Positions 6,854-14,011 of a DNA stretch of 42,878 bases are shown piece after piece. Under the pieces are notes generated by a model that saw only the letters and a program-made list of their open reading frames with translations, was not told where the DNA came from and did not search any database. The DNA lies in contig PNKX01000034.1 in NCBI GenBank assembly GCA_013822725.1, positions 1 through 42,878 on the forward strand, written 5' to 3'. Source of the DNA: Pirellula sp. GTDB lineage: Bacteria > Planctomycetota > Planctomycetia > Pirellulales > Lacipirellulaceae. A program made the translations under genes and the position numbers. How positions within the stretch are numbered: the stretch's first letter is position 1; each line of letters begins with the position of its first letter.

Positions 6854-8092
6854 ATGCCCTATTCTGTCGCCGCCGTTCATGCGCCGCCCCGTCGCGGCGC
6901 GCTGCGACTGCTGGGCCTTCTCTTGGCGCCGCTGGCCTTCGTCGCGCTGGCGCCGCTGGCCGGCGCCATCTCGATCCAAATCGATTACTCCTACGACACC
7001 CTCGGTTTCTTCGGCACGTCGCAGAACCCGACGCCCGCCCGCACGACGCTGGAGTTCGCCGCCCGTGCGTTCACGCCGTTTACCGACACCCTGTCGGCGA
7101 TTCAGCCTGGCGGCGGCAATTCCTGGACGGCCCGCTTCATCGATCCTTCGACGAACACGTTCAACAACGTCCCCAACCTCTCCGTCCCGCAAGACACGCT
7201 CGTTGTCTACGCAATCGCCCGCGACCTCGCTGGTGCGGCGCTCGGTCAAGCCAGCCCCGGCAACTATCTTTTCAACAGCTCTCCGACGGGCGACTTCAGC
7301 GCAGCCGTGACCAACCGCGGTCACGGCGACCAGTCGCTCGACTTTGCTCCGTGGGGAGGCGTCATCGCCATCGACGTCCAAAACAACAGCGGCGTTGCGC
7401 GCAACTGGCACTACGATCTCAGCGTCGAGCCTGCCGGCAATGACTACGATTTCTTCACCGTCGTCACCCACGAACTCGCGCACCTCTTCGGCTTCGGCGT
7501 CTCGAACGCCTTTTCAGCCGACGTCTCGAACAACGCCTTTACCGGCGCTCATGCCCAGGCGCTCTACGGCGGATCCGTTCCACTTGCCAGCGGTCAGCAC
7601 TGGGCCTCGGGCGTCACCAGCCCGCCGTTTCTCCCCGGCACGCAGCCCAAACCGTCGCTCGGCCCGTCGCTTAGCTTGGGCGAGCGCAAGCTATTCTCCC
7701 CCCTCGACTACGCCGCGCTCGCCGACATCGGCTGGCAAGTCCCCCCCGAACTCCTAGGCCTACCCGCCGACTTCAATGGCGACGCCGTCGTCGACGGCGC
7801 CGATTTCCTCATCTGGCAGCGCGGCTATGGCGGCTTCGGCGGCACGCCCGGCGACGCCAACGGCGACCTGTTCGTCGACGACCTCGATGGCTGGCTCGTC
7901 ACCAATTACCTTGGATCGCAAGGATTTATCCTCGAGGCGCTGGCCGCCGCCGGCGTTGCGATTCCCGAACCTGCTGCCGCTGCGCTCGCTCTCACGGGAG
8001 CATTGGTCTTGGCCGTCGGCGTTCGCCGCCGTCATCACAGCATCATGAACGAAGTGACGATCAACTCCTGCAGCCACGCCAAACTAAAGTAG
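6854..8092 (+). CDS. Secreted HExxH protein with dockerin repeats and PEP-CTERM anchor
   Basis: A 412-residue exported protein. Residues 1-38 form a basic-hydrophobic signal peptide. The central domain has THELAHLFGFG, a zinc-metallopeptidase type HExxHxxG motif (206-213), but position 11 of the metzincin consensus is Val216, not His or Asp. Two dockerin-like calcium loops follow (DFNGDAVVDGADFLIWQ; DANGDLFVDDLDGW), then IPEP, a hydrophobic helix and basic residues (VRRRHH), the PEP-CTERM sorting signal cut by exosortase. An extra 17 residues after the basic cluster are unusual and overlap the convergent gene at 8035. Possible roles are proteolysis at the cell surface or, if a ligand is missing, binding only. 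The upstream gap (6653-6853) shows no feature. Confidence 0.8.
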   Translation: MPYSVAAVHAPPRRGALRLLGLLLAPLAFVALAPLAGAISIQIDYSYDTLGFFGTSQNPTPARTTLEFAARAFTPFTDTLSAIQPGGGNSWTARFIDPSTNTFNNVPNLSVPQDTLVVYAIARDLAGAALGQASPGNYLFNSSPTGDFSAAVTNRGHGDQSLDFAPWGGVIAIDVQNNSGVARNWHYDLSVEPAGNDYDFFTVVTHELAHLFGFGVSNAFSADVSNNAFTGAHAQALYGGSVPLASGQHWASGVTSPPFLPGTQPKPSLGPSLSLGERKLFSPLDYAALADIGWQVPPELLGLPADFNGDAVVDGADFLIWQRGYGGFGGTPGDANGDLFVDDLDGWLVTNYLGSQGFILEALAAAGVAIPEPAAAALALTGALVLAVGVRRRHHSIMNEVTINSCSHAKLK

Positions 8093-8430
8093 ATCAGCAC
8101 GCACAGTACGATCTGCACGATGGTGATCGTCGCCGCGGAGAACGGCGTCGTCGGCAACGCCAACGCGATGACCGCGCTCGTCGCCAAAGCCGGAATCAGA
8201 TACTGCGGCCCCATGCCATAGGCCGAGTCGGTCATCTGTAGGACCAACCGCAGCACGCAGTTGGCCACGGCGATCATCACCACGGTCGTCACCGCGTGCC
8301 AGAATTCCGGCGGCTCGACCGAGCAGAATCCGCACGACATCTGCAGCGCCCAAGCGGCCGCCGCCACTCCCAGCGGCACGAGCGCCGCGAGCAACCACAA
8401 TGCGTCGTAATTAGCTAACGTAGGGCCCAC
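8035..8430 (-). CDS. Four-helix membrane protein of unknown function
   Basis: A 131-residue hydrophobic protein with four likely helices (about 10-29, 46-64, 81-95, 101-121). A CGFC pair follows the first helix and may be redox-active or bind metal. It starts at GTG 8430 with GGGGA a few bases upstream as a plausible ribosome binding site. Its 3' end overlaps the last 58 bp of the convergent PEP-CTERM gene, so one of the two ends may be shorter in reality. No family is recognised. No partner gene sits directly upstream; the region there carries a nested hairpin repeat. Confidence 0.6.
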   Translation of the reverse strand: MGPTLANYDALWLLAALVPLGVAAAAWALQMSCGFCSVEPPEFWHAVTTVVMIAVANCVLRLVLQMTDSAYGMGPQYLIPALATSAVIALALPTTPFSAATITIVQIVLCVLIYFSLAWLQELIVTSFMML

Positions 8431-8610
8431 GGCTGTCCCCGTTTCGGTGACAAGTCCCCACAGCGTCGGCGCCCTACTGGAACCCTAACATGCATTGTGT
8501 GGCGGGAACGCGACGTCTGACAGTTTTTGCGACAAACAAAACGCCTCGTCCTATAGGGGGGTGAGCAAGCGCCCTCCAGGGGTTGCTGGGAACTACTACG
8601 CCTAAAATGC

Positions 8611-8817
8611 AACCGCCAAGAACGCCAAGAGCGCCAAGGAAATGCGGAAAACGTTGAAACCGCCGATCTACGCGAATAAACACAGATAGTTTTTAATTGG
8701 CGTTCATCTGCGTTCATCGGCGGTTCCATACTTTTCCTAGTCTTCCGTCGTGCCCGTTGTGCCGTCGTGGTTCAATTCCTCCGCATTTCCTTGGCGCTCT
8801 TGGCGTCCTTGGCGGTT
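8611..8817. repeat. Nested three-layer hairpin element
   Basis: The outer arms are CCAAGG nonamers: AACCGCCAAGAACGCCAAGA from 8611 pairs with TCTTGGCGTCCTTGGCGGTT ending at 8817. An inner hairpin pairs AACCGCCGAT (8658-8667) with ATCGGCGGTT (8716-8725), and its right arm has the periodic words CGTTCATCTG and CGTTCATCGG. Between inner and outer right arms lies an unpaired layer, 8738-8782 (CTTCCGTCGTGCCCGTTGTG and onward), whose complement is in the left half of the element at 35253-35468. Confidence 0.75.
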
Positions 8818-8849
8818 CTTCTGCCGAATTTCCGCCAAACCTCCCCTCC

Positions 8850-9125
8850 GACCCCCACAGTCGGTAAAATAGCTAAACTTGGCGCCACCGGTTCGCCGAA
8901 TAGAACCTCCGGAGAGCGGCCCCTGTCCTCTCTCCGCACCGCACCTGCTGCCAGGACCCTGTCCGATGGCTCCCGCCCTTTGCCGCTGTACCAGTCCCGC
9001 CTAGTGCGGGACCTCCTCGCTCGCGATGCGTTTCGCGCATCGCTCCAGCCGTCAGTCCGAAGCTGTTTCCTTCGCACCGACCGACCCTCACTCGCCGACT
9101 TTGCGCACATCGAGGCGAAACCGCC
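8850..9125 (+). other. Gene-free leader of cysE with two hairpins
   Basis: These 276 bp have no supported gene. Two adjacent hairpins, GTCCCGC-loop-GCGGGAC (8994-9012) and GCGATGCG-loop-CGCATCGC (9023-9043), lie 80-130 bp before the serine acetyltransferase start. They could be a structured 5' leader, a terminator remnant or simple repeats. No known riboswitch consensus was recognised. Confidence 0.35.
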
Positions 9126-10085
9126 ATGGCCACCGACTTCCGCCTGAAAGACCAGCTCCCCGACATCACCGAGCGCATCGTCGCCACCTACGAGCGCTCC
9201 GGAAAAATCAATCACCTTGATCACTGCCCGCTGCCGCGTTACGACGAAATCGTCGCCGCGATCCACGAACTGAACGAGATCATGTTCCCCGGCTACCGCC
9301 GCCGCGAGGGACTTCACCAGGGGAACATCGGCTACTACGTCGGCGACCTGGTCGATCGCCTGCATGATCGCCTGACGACGCAAATCGGCCGCGCCCTCCG
9401 CCACGACGCCGGCGCCACCAGCGATTGCGAATCGGCGGAAGACTACGAAGCGCTCGGCCAAGCAAAGACGCTCCTCTTCCTCGAGCAACTCCCCCACATT
9501 CGCGAAATCCTCGCCACCGACGTTCAGGCCGCCTACGACGGCGACCCGGCCTGCAAATCGCCCGCTGAAGTCATCTTTTGCTACCCCGGCCTCGAAGCGA
9601 TCACCATCTACCGCCTCGCCCATTTGCTGCACGAGCTCTCGATCCCGTTCATCCCGCGCATGATGAGCGAATGGGCCCATAGCCGCACCGGCATCGACAT
9701 CCATCCCGGCGCCACAATCGGTCCCTACTTTTTCATCGATCACGGCACAGGCGTCGTCGTCGGCGAAACGAGCCATATCGGCAGCCACGTGAAGCTCTAC
9801 CAAGGCGTCACCCTCGGCGCCCTCAGCTTTCCCACTGACGAAGACGGCCAACTCGTCCGCGGTCAGAAACGCCACCCAACGCTCGAAGACGGCGTCGTCG
9901 TCTACGCCAACGCCACGATCCTCGGCGGCCGCACCGTCGTCGGCCACCACTCGGTGATCGGCTCAAGCGTCTGGCTCACCCGCACCGTGGCACCCCACAC
10001 CACCGTGGTGCTGGAGACCCCCAACCTCCGCCTCCGCCACGACACGCCAGATGACATGCGCCCCGAACTGAATTACCAGATCTAG
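9126..10085 (+). CDS. cysE: Serine O-acetyltransferase (EpsC/CysE type)
   Basis: Transfers acetyl from acetyl-CoA to L-serine to give O-acetylserine, the carbon precursor of cysteine. The 319-residue protein has a long helical N-terminal domain (about 1-160) and a left-handed beta-helix of hexapeptide repeats (about 185-295). Asp191 in GIDIHPGA and His206 in FIDHGTG correspond to the catalytic Asp and His of CysE, and VVGETSHIGSHVKLYQGVTLGA is typical of the EpsC group. It uses ATG 9126 with no strong ribosome binding site. No cysK neighbour is present; an isolated hairpin repeat follows the stop. Regulation by cysteine feedback is known in the family but cannot be read here. Confidence 0.92.
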   Translation: MATDFRLKDQLPDITERIVATYERSGKINHLDHCPLPRYDEIVAAIHELNEIMFPGYRRREGLHQGNIGYYVGDLVDRLHDRLTTQIGRALRHDAGATSDCESAEDYEALGQAKTLLFLEQLPHIREILATDVQAAYDGDPACKSPAEVIFCYPGLEAITIYRLAHLLHELSIPFIPRMMSEWAHSRTGIDIHPGATIGPYFFIDHGTGVVVGETSHIGSHVKLYQGVTLGALSFPTDEDGQLVRGQKRHPTLEDGVVVYANATILGGRTVVGHHSVIGSSVWLTRTVAPHTTVVLETPNLRLRHDTPDDMRPELNYQI

Positions 10086-10113
10086 AAGCAAAAACGACGT
10101 CGCCGACCGTCAT

Positions 10114-10173
10114 GGCCATTTAGCCGCGGGCGATAGCCCGCGAACCAGCCGCAAGCGGCGGGGCTAAATGGCC
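10114..10173. repeat. Three-way-junction hairpin repeat
   Basis: The outer stem GGCCATTTAGCC (10114-10125) pairs exactly with GGCTAAATGGCC (10162-10173). Inside are two further hairpins, GCGGGC-GATA-GCCCGC and GCCGC-AA-GCGGC. The whole unit could fold like a cruciform with two arms. It lies 28 bp after the cysE stop and could end transcription or protect the 3' end; the rest of the gap to 10298 is featureless. Confidence 0.7.
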
Positions 10174-10298
10174 GTCGCCATTTGGCGAACGTCACTCGCA
10201 CTGCACCCCGATAGGCGGTCGACGCGCTCTTTGCCCCCGCGTATCCCCGCTGCTACGATATCGCACGCCGCACCCACCCCGCCGCTTGCGAAATCAGC

Positions 10299-12107
10299 AT
10301 GCTCTTCGGACCCATCTTTCAGGTCGAACTTGTCACGGCCGCCCGCCAACGCCGGCAGTATCTGCTTCGCGTCTTTTACGCCACGATTATTCTGTTCGTC
10401 TTATGGGTCTCATACTCGTCGGTCAGTCAGTTCAATCAATCCGTCTCCGGCGGCAACGAAGTCTCGATCAGTGACCTCGCCAACACGGCGACGACTTTCT
10501 TCTACGCCTTTACCTGGGTGCAACTCCTCGGCATCCTCGCCATCGCCCCGGTGATGGCCGTCGGCACGATCGCCACGGAGCGCGAACGCCGCACGATCGA
10601 GTATCTCTTCGCCACCGATCTTTCGAACTTCGAGATCGTCGTCGGTAAAACTTTCGCCCGACTGGTAATCGTCGGCCAACTCGTCCTGGTGAGCCTCCCG
10701 ATTCTCTTCATCTTTCGCTTGCTGGGCGGCATTCCCGCCGATCTGCTCGCGGCCTCATTTCTCATCGCAGCCAGCACCGCGCTGCTGCTCACCTCGCTGA
10801 GCGTCTGCATCTCCGTTTGGTCCCCCCGCTCCCGCGATGCGGTGATGCGGGTCTACCGCGTCCTCGCCGTGTTGATCATCATCCCGATCATCCTCTATCC
10901 GCTACTGACCATCATCCAATTGCAGAATCTGGGCAACGAATGGTGGGCCGAGGCGTTCGCCGCGTGCCTCAACTACTGCTGGGCGGTGAACCCCATCACC
11001 GTTCTTAGCAAGTCGATGACGGGCGCCGCCGCCGCCGGCGCCGGTTTCGATTTCGAACCCGTGCTCAACATGGCCGCCTGGCATCTCGGCTTTTCGGTCG
11101 GTCTGATCGCCCTGGCCACGACCGCCGTCCGCCGCGTCCACCTCTGCGATTCCAGTCGCGGCGAGACGAGCAAAAAACGCAACGGCGACAGCCTCCGCTG
11201 GTGGGAACGCCTCCGCTGGCGTCCGCAGCTCGGCGACAACGCCATGCTTTGGAAAGAGGCCTTCGCTCCCACCGCCAAAGTCCGTCTCGGCTTCGTCGGC
11301 GTCGCCGCCAATGCGATCATCGTCGTCATCGCCTGCTTCTTCACCGCCTATTTCTTCTACTTGGCAGTGACCGAGATCGGCGGCGTCGACGAAGAGATCT
11401 ACTACTATTACGCCGGCATGGTGACGGTCGTCCTCGGCACGGGGTTCATGCTGCTGCTGGGGGCGCGTGCCGCGGGATTGGTCACGATCGAGAAGGAACG
11501 CGACTGCTGGATCTCGCTTCTCTCCACGCCGATGACCGGCGGCGAGATCATGCGCGCGAAAATGCTCGGCAATCTCTACGCCGCGCGCTGGGGCCTGATC
11601 ATCTTGATGAGCATCTGGCTATTGGGCGGGTTTTTCGACGTCCGCTACCTACTGATGGTCCCGCTCCTCGCCGCCACTTTTCTTCTCTGCATCTTGTTCG
11701 TAACCAACGTCGGCCTCGAGTACTCGCTCGCCTCCTCGACAAGCCTCCGGGCGATGGGCGCCACGCTCGCGACGATTTTCTTCATCGGCGGCGGCTATCT
11801 TTTCTGTTGCTGCTTCACCCTTGCCGCAGCCGGCGGCGGCGACGGCGGCGACGACTTGATGGCCGTTGGCATGGCTCCCTGTCTCCCCTATATCGTTTCA
11901 GCGCCCGCCTGGCTGTTCGCCAACGGCGTTGATTCAAGCGACGGGAAGAAACTGCTCGCCGCCTACGTCATCGGCGTGATTGGCTACGCAATCGCCAACG
12001 CCGTCTTGGCCGCCGACTTGTCAATGCGCTTCGACCAGCGCTCGGGCCGTACCGTCGACGCCCCGCCCGGAACACCGTTGCAGAGATTGGGCGAAATCGC
12101 CTCGTGA
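10299..12107 (+). CDS. ABC-2 type transporter permease, two-module
   Basis: A 602-residue integral membrane protein with about twelve helices in two similar halves (roughly 1-275 and 310-590). Each half begins with a cytoplasmic amphipathic stretch before the first helix. The motif APVMAVGTIATERERRTIEYLFATDLSNFEIVVGK in the first half and RAAGLVTIEKERDCWISLL in the second are the E-R/K-E-R elements seen after the second helix in ABC-2 permeases of the gliding/Nos family. No ATP-binding subunit is adjacent, so its partner must be elsewhere and the substrate is unknown. The start at ATG 10299 is the first in frame. A 45-bp repeat follows closely. Confidence 0.75.
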   Translation: MLFGPIFQVELVTAARQRRQYLLRVFYATIILFVLWVSYSSVSQFNQSVSGGNEVSISDLANTATTFFYAFTWVQLLGILAIAPVMAVGTIATERERRTIEYLFATDLSNFEIVVGKTFARLVIVGQLVLVSLPILFIFRLLGGIPADLLAASFLIAASTALLLTSLSVCISVWSPRSRDAVMRVYRVLAVLIIIPIILYPLLTIIQLQNLGNEWWAEAFAACLNYCWAVNPITVLSKSMTGAAAAGAGFDFEPVLNMAAWHLGFSVGLIALATTAVRRVHLCDSSRGETSKKRNGDSLRWWERLRWRPQLGDNAMLWKEAFAPTAKVRLGFVGVAANAIIVVIACFFTAYFFYLAVTEIGGVDEEIYYYYAGMVTVVLGTGFMLLLGARAAGLVTIEKERDCWISLLSTPMTGGEIMRAKMLGNLYAARWGLIILMSIWLLGGFFDVRYLLMVPLLAATFLLCILFVTNVGLEYSLASSTSLRAMGATLATIFFIGGGYLFCCCFTLAAAGGGDGGDDLMAVGMAPCLPYIVSAPAWLFANGVDSSDGKKLLAAYVIGVIGYAIANAVLAADLSMRFDQRSGRTVDAPPGTPLQRLGEIAS

Positions 12108-12176
12108 CTCCGTCCCCCGACGGCGAGCCGGAAGCGTCAGCGCCCGGACGGCGTCGTGTTAAAAGCCTGCATCTTC

Positions 12177-12221
12177 GCGCAACAAAAAAGCGGTTGTCGC
12201 AGCGACCCAACAAACAGGAAA
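12177..12221 (+). repeat. 45-bp direct repeat, left copy
   Basis: The sequence starts GCGCAACAAAAAAGCGGTTG and contains the near-palindrome GTTGTCGCAGCGACCCAAC. A copy with one substitution and one extra A is at 13013-13058. The two copies bracket the PEP-CTERM gene 12362-13087. The rest of the 254 bp gap holds only a candidate promoter. Confidence 0.85.
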
Positions 12222-12274
12222 ACGGACCGCCGCCACAGCTCGAATCATTCCCATTGGGGATAAAAGGGATCGGC

Positions 12275-12304
12275 TTGTACCTTCTGCCTGAGTTTGGTTA
12301 GAAT
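12275..12304 (+). promoter_or_regulatory. Candidate sigma-70 promoter for the PEP-CTERM gene
   Basis: TTGTAC (12275-12280) and TAGAAT (12299-12304) are separated by 18 bp and resemble -35 and -10 boxes. They lie about 58 bp before the ATG at 12362, which has AGGAG at 12343-12347. This is a consensus match by eye only. Confidence 0.35.
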
Positions 12305-12361
12305 CCATTAGGTCATACTTATAAGTTCAGCGCCGCCTCTGCTCAGGAGAATTCGACCGCA

Positions 12362-13087
12362 ATGCGAGTATTCCTCTTGCTGGTTTTTTGGTCGTGTGTT
12401 TCGGCGCCGGCAGCTTTCGCGGCAACCTTGAATGTTGCCATTCTGCAACCCAAGCCCGTGATTACTTCCGAAAATGCCATCAAATTCTCGGCCTCAACTT
12501 CAGAATATGTCTTTTCGAGCACGGCATTCCGCATCACATCGTCGTTCGCTCTTAACGGCAATGACATCCTGTGGGATATCAGAAGCGAGCCGACTTCCGG
12601 CCAGGGTGGTGCGATCGTGCTGGAGATGTATCACAGCAATACGCTCAATCCCCTACCGAGTGGTGATTACCGCCTGCTGGTCAACTGGGCGCACAGCGGG
12701 TTTGGAACAATTCCTGGCGCGCCCAGAAGCGGGCAAGGAGAGCTGACCTTCTCAGTCGCCGCCGCTCCAATTCGAGCCGGCGACTTCAATCAAGACGGTT
12801 CAGTTGATGGAACGGACTTCCTGCTTTGGCAACACCAAGCAGGCTCTGTCGGCCCAATGGAAGCAGACGGCAACGATGATTTAGTAGTTGATGGACTCGA
12901 TCTCGACTTGTGGAAGAACGGGCTCGCTTTAGTGGGCACGTCTGCCACAGCGTCAGCGGCGATTCCGGAACCCGCGACGGTTGTTATGACCGCCATTTCG
13001 CTTCTCTTCGGCGCGCAACAAAAAAAGCGGTTGTCGCAGCGACCTAACAAACAGGAAATGGGCCGTTGCGACAGAGCCGCCAGATGA
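12362..13087 (+). CDS. Small dockerin/PEP-CTERM secreted protein with repeat-derived tail
   Basis: A 241-residue exported protein. A signal peptide spans residues 1-20 (MRVFLLLVFWSCVSAPAAFA). A beta-rich domain of unknown function follows (about 21-138), then dockerin-like calcium loops (DFNQDGSVDGTDFLLWQ; DGNDDLVVDGLDLDLW) and IPEPATVVMTAISLLFGA, the PEP-CTERM motif with a short helix. The last 24 residues (QQKKRLSQRPNKQE and onward) are encoded by a copy of the 45-bp repeat, which replaces the usual helix end and Arg cluster. The Lys/Arg in that tail may still serve as the positive stop-transfer end. AGGAG lies upstream of the ATG. The ligand or role is unknown. Confidence 0.72.
   Translation: MRVFLLLVFWSCVSAPAAFAATLNVAILQPKPVITSENAIKFSASTSEYVFSSTAFRITSSFALNGNDILWDIRSEPTSGQGGAIVLEMYHSNTLNPLPSGDYRLLVNWAHSGFGTIPGAPRSGQGELTFSVAAAPIRAGDFNQDGSVDGTDFLLWQHQAGSVGPMEADGNDDLVVDGLDLDLWKNGLALVGTSATASAAIPEPATVVMTAISLLFGAQQKKRLSQRPNKQEMGRCDRAAR
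13013..13058 (+). repeat. 46-bp direct repeat, right copy, within the PEP-CTERM gene
   Basis: Matches 12177-12221 except for one extra A in the A-run and one C-to-T change. It is translated as the tail of the PEP-CTERM protein and lies exactly where the sorting helix should continue. It contains GTCGC-A-GCGAC, a short palindrome. Confidence 0.85.
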
Positions 13088-13123
13088 TATGCGATCTACC
13101 TGAGATGATCGCTTCTACGTTCG

Positions 13124-13303
13124 CTAATTAGCCGGCGGAGGATTGTCGCCGCTCTTTTCGACGGTCGTTTCCGTCGTCGTCGTGGTTTCCCCTTGAGGAG
13201 TCGACACCGTTTTCTCAGTGGTGGTCGACGCCTTCTCGCTGCATCCGGTAAATCCAAGCGTCATCGCCCCCAGGGCGACCGCCAGAGTGAGTACTCGTGA
13301 CAT
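13124..13303 (-). CDS. Small Thr-rich lipoprotein
   Basis: A 59-residue protein starting at ATG 13303, with AAAGG seven bases upstream in the minus direction as a good ribosome binding site. The N-terminus MSRVLTLAVALGAMTLGFTGC is a lipoprotein signal peptide with the lipidated Cys at position 21. The mature part (SEKASTTTEKTVSTPQGETT and onward) is rich in Thr, Glu, Ser and Pro and ends NPPPAN. It is probably a short surface or periplasmic lipoprotein with a disordered tail; its function is unknown. It stands divergent from the Nudix gene; the 240 bp between holds only a small hairpin, GTTGGC-TTAA-GCCAAC (13376-13391). Confidence 0.7.
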   Translation of the reverse strand: MSRVLTLAVALGAMTLGFTGCSEKASTTTEKTVSTPQGETTTTTETTVEKSGDNPPPAN

Positions 13304-13543
13304 AGTTCAACCTTTCTCACGCAAAACTGTTTGTTTCCGCTGGCCGAACCCTCCCCAACGGGTAGGTCGCCGGCGGTTGGCTTAAGCCAACGCGAATTCC
13401 ATGCCGTCTGCGCCAACAAGCAATTCCTCGGCTTTTGGCAGCGCAGCGCAGGGAATCGCTCCTTTCTATCCGTATCCCACCTTCACTGAACTGCTCGTCG
13501 ACCATCCAACGATCAATTCGCGACCACCTGAGTTTGTGATGAG

Positions 13544-14011
13544 ATGGACGAAGTCACTGGCAATCCGCGACTCGCCGCACGCATCCTGCTCTTCGATGCT
13601 GCTGATCGCCTGCTCCTCATGAAGGCGCAGCATCCGCTCGGACATTTCTTCTGGATAGCGCCTGGCGGCGGACTAGAGCTGAATGAAACATTTGAGACGG
13701 CCGCCCAGCGCGAGTTGCTCGAAGAAACCGGCCAATCTCCGCCGCTCGGCCCCTGCGTCTGGACGCGACGCCACGTTTATGAGTGGAACGGGCGGCGATA
13801 CGACCAAGCGGAACGATTCTTTATCGCCAGGACGACGTCGAGCGTTTTGAAACCGACAAACGCCGACAGATACCTCGTCGGCCACCGTTGGTGGAGCCTC
13901 GACGAGATCCGTGCCTCAACTGAAATCTTCGCCCCGCACCGGTTGGCCAGTTTTCTGAGTCTGCTTCTCGCAGGCGACATCCCCCGCGAACCAATCGATT
14001 GCGGCGTTTAA
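13544..14011 (+). CDS. Nudix hydrolase
   Basis: A 155-residue cytoplasmic hydrolase of nucleoside diphosphates linked to another group. The Nudix box spans residues 42-64 (GGLELNETFETAAQRELLEE and TGQ), with Glu48, Arg56, Glu57, Glu60 and Glu61 in the metal-binding pattern Gx5Ex7REUxEExGU. RHVYEWNGRRYDQAERFF and GHRWWSLDEI are typical of the fold beyond the box. The substrate cannot be told from sequence. Its stop codon overlaps by two bases with the stop of the convergent gene at 14008, both within TTTAAA. No operon partner is present. Confidence 0.88.
   Translation: MDEVTGNPRLAARILLFDAADRLLLMKAQHPLGHFFWIAPGGGLELNETFETAAQRELLEETGQSPPLGPCVWTRRHVYEWNGRRYDQAERFFIARTTSSVLKPTNADRYLVGHRWWSLDEIRASTEIFAPHRLASFLSLLLAGDIPREPIDCGV

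Noticed and set aside
8772..9950. Open frame of 392 codons on the minus strand
   Set aside because: Antisense to cysE and running into the hairpin element at 8611-8817.
13041..13050. GACCTAACAA in the 46-bp repeat as another attC core
   Set aside because: The 7-mer fits RYYYAAC, but there is no paired GTTRRRY at attC distance and the other repeat copy has GACCCAAC.
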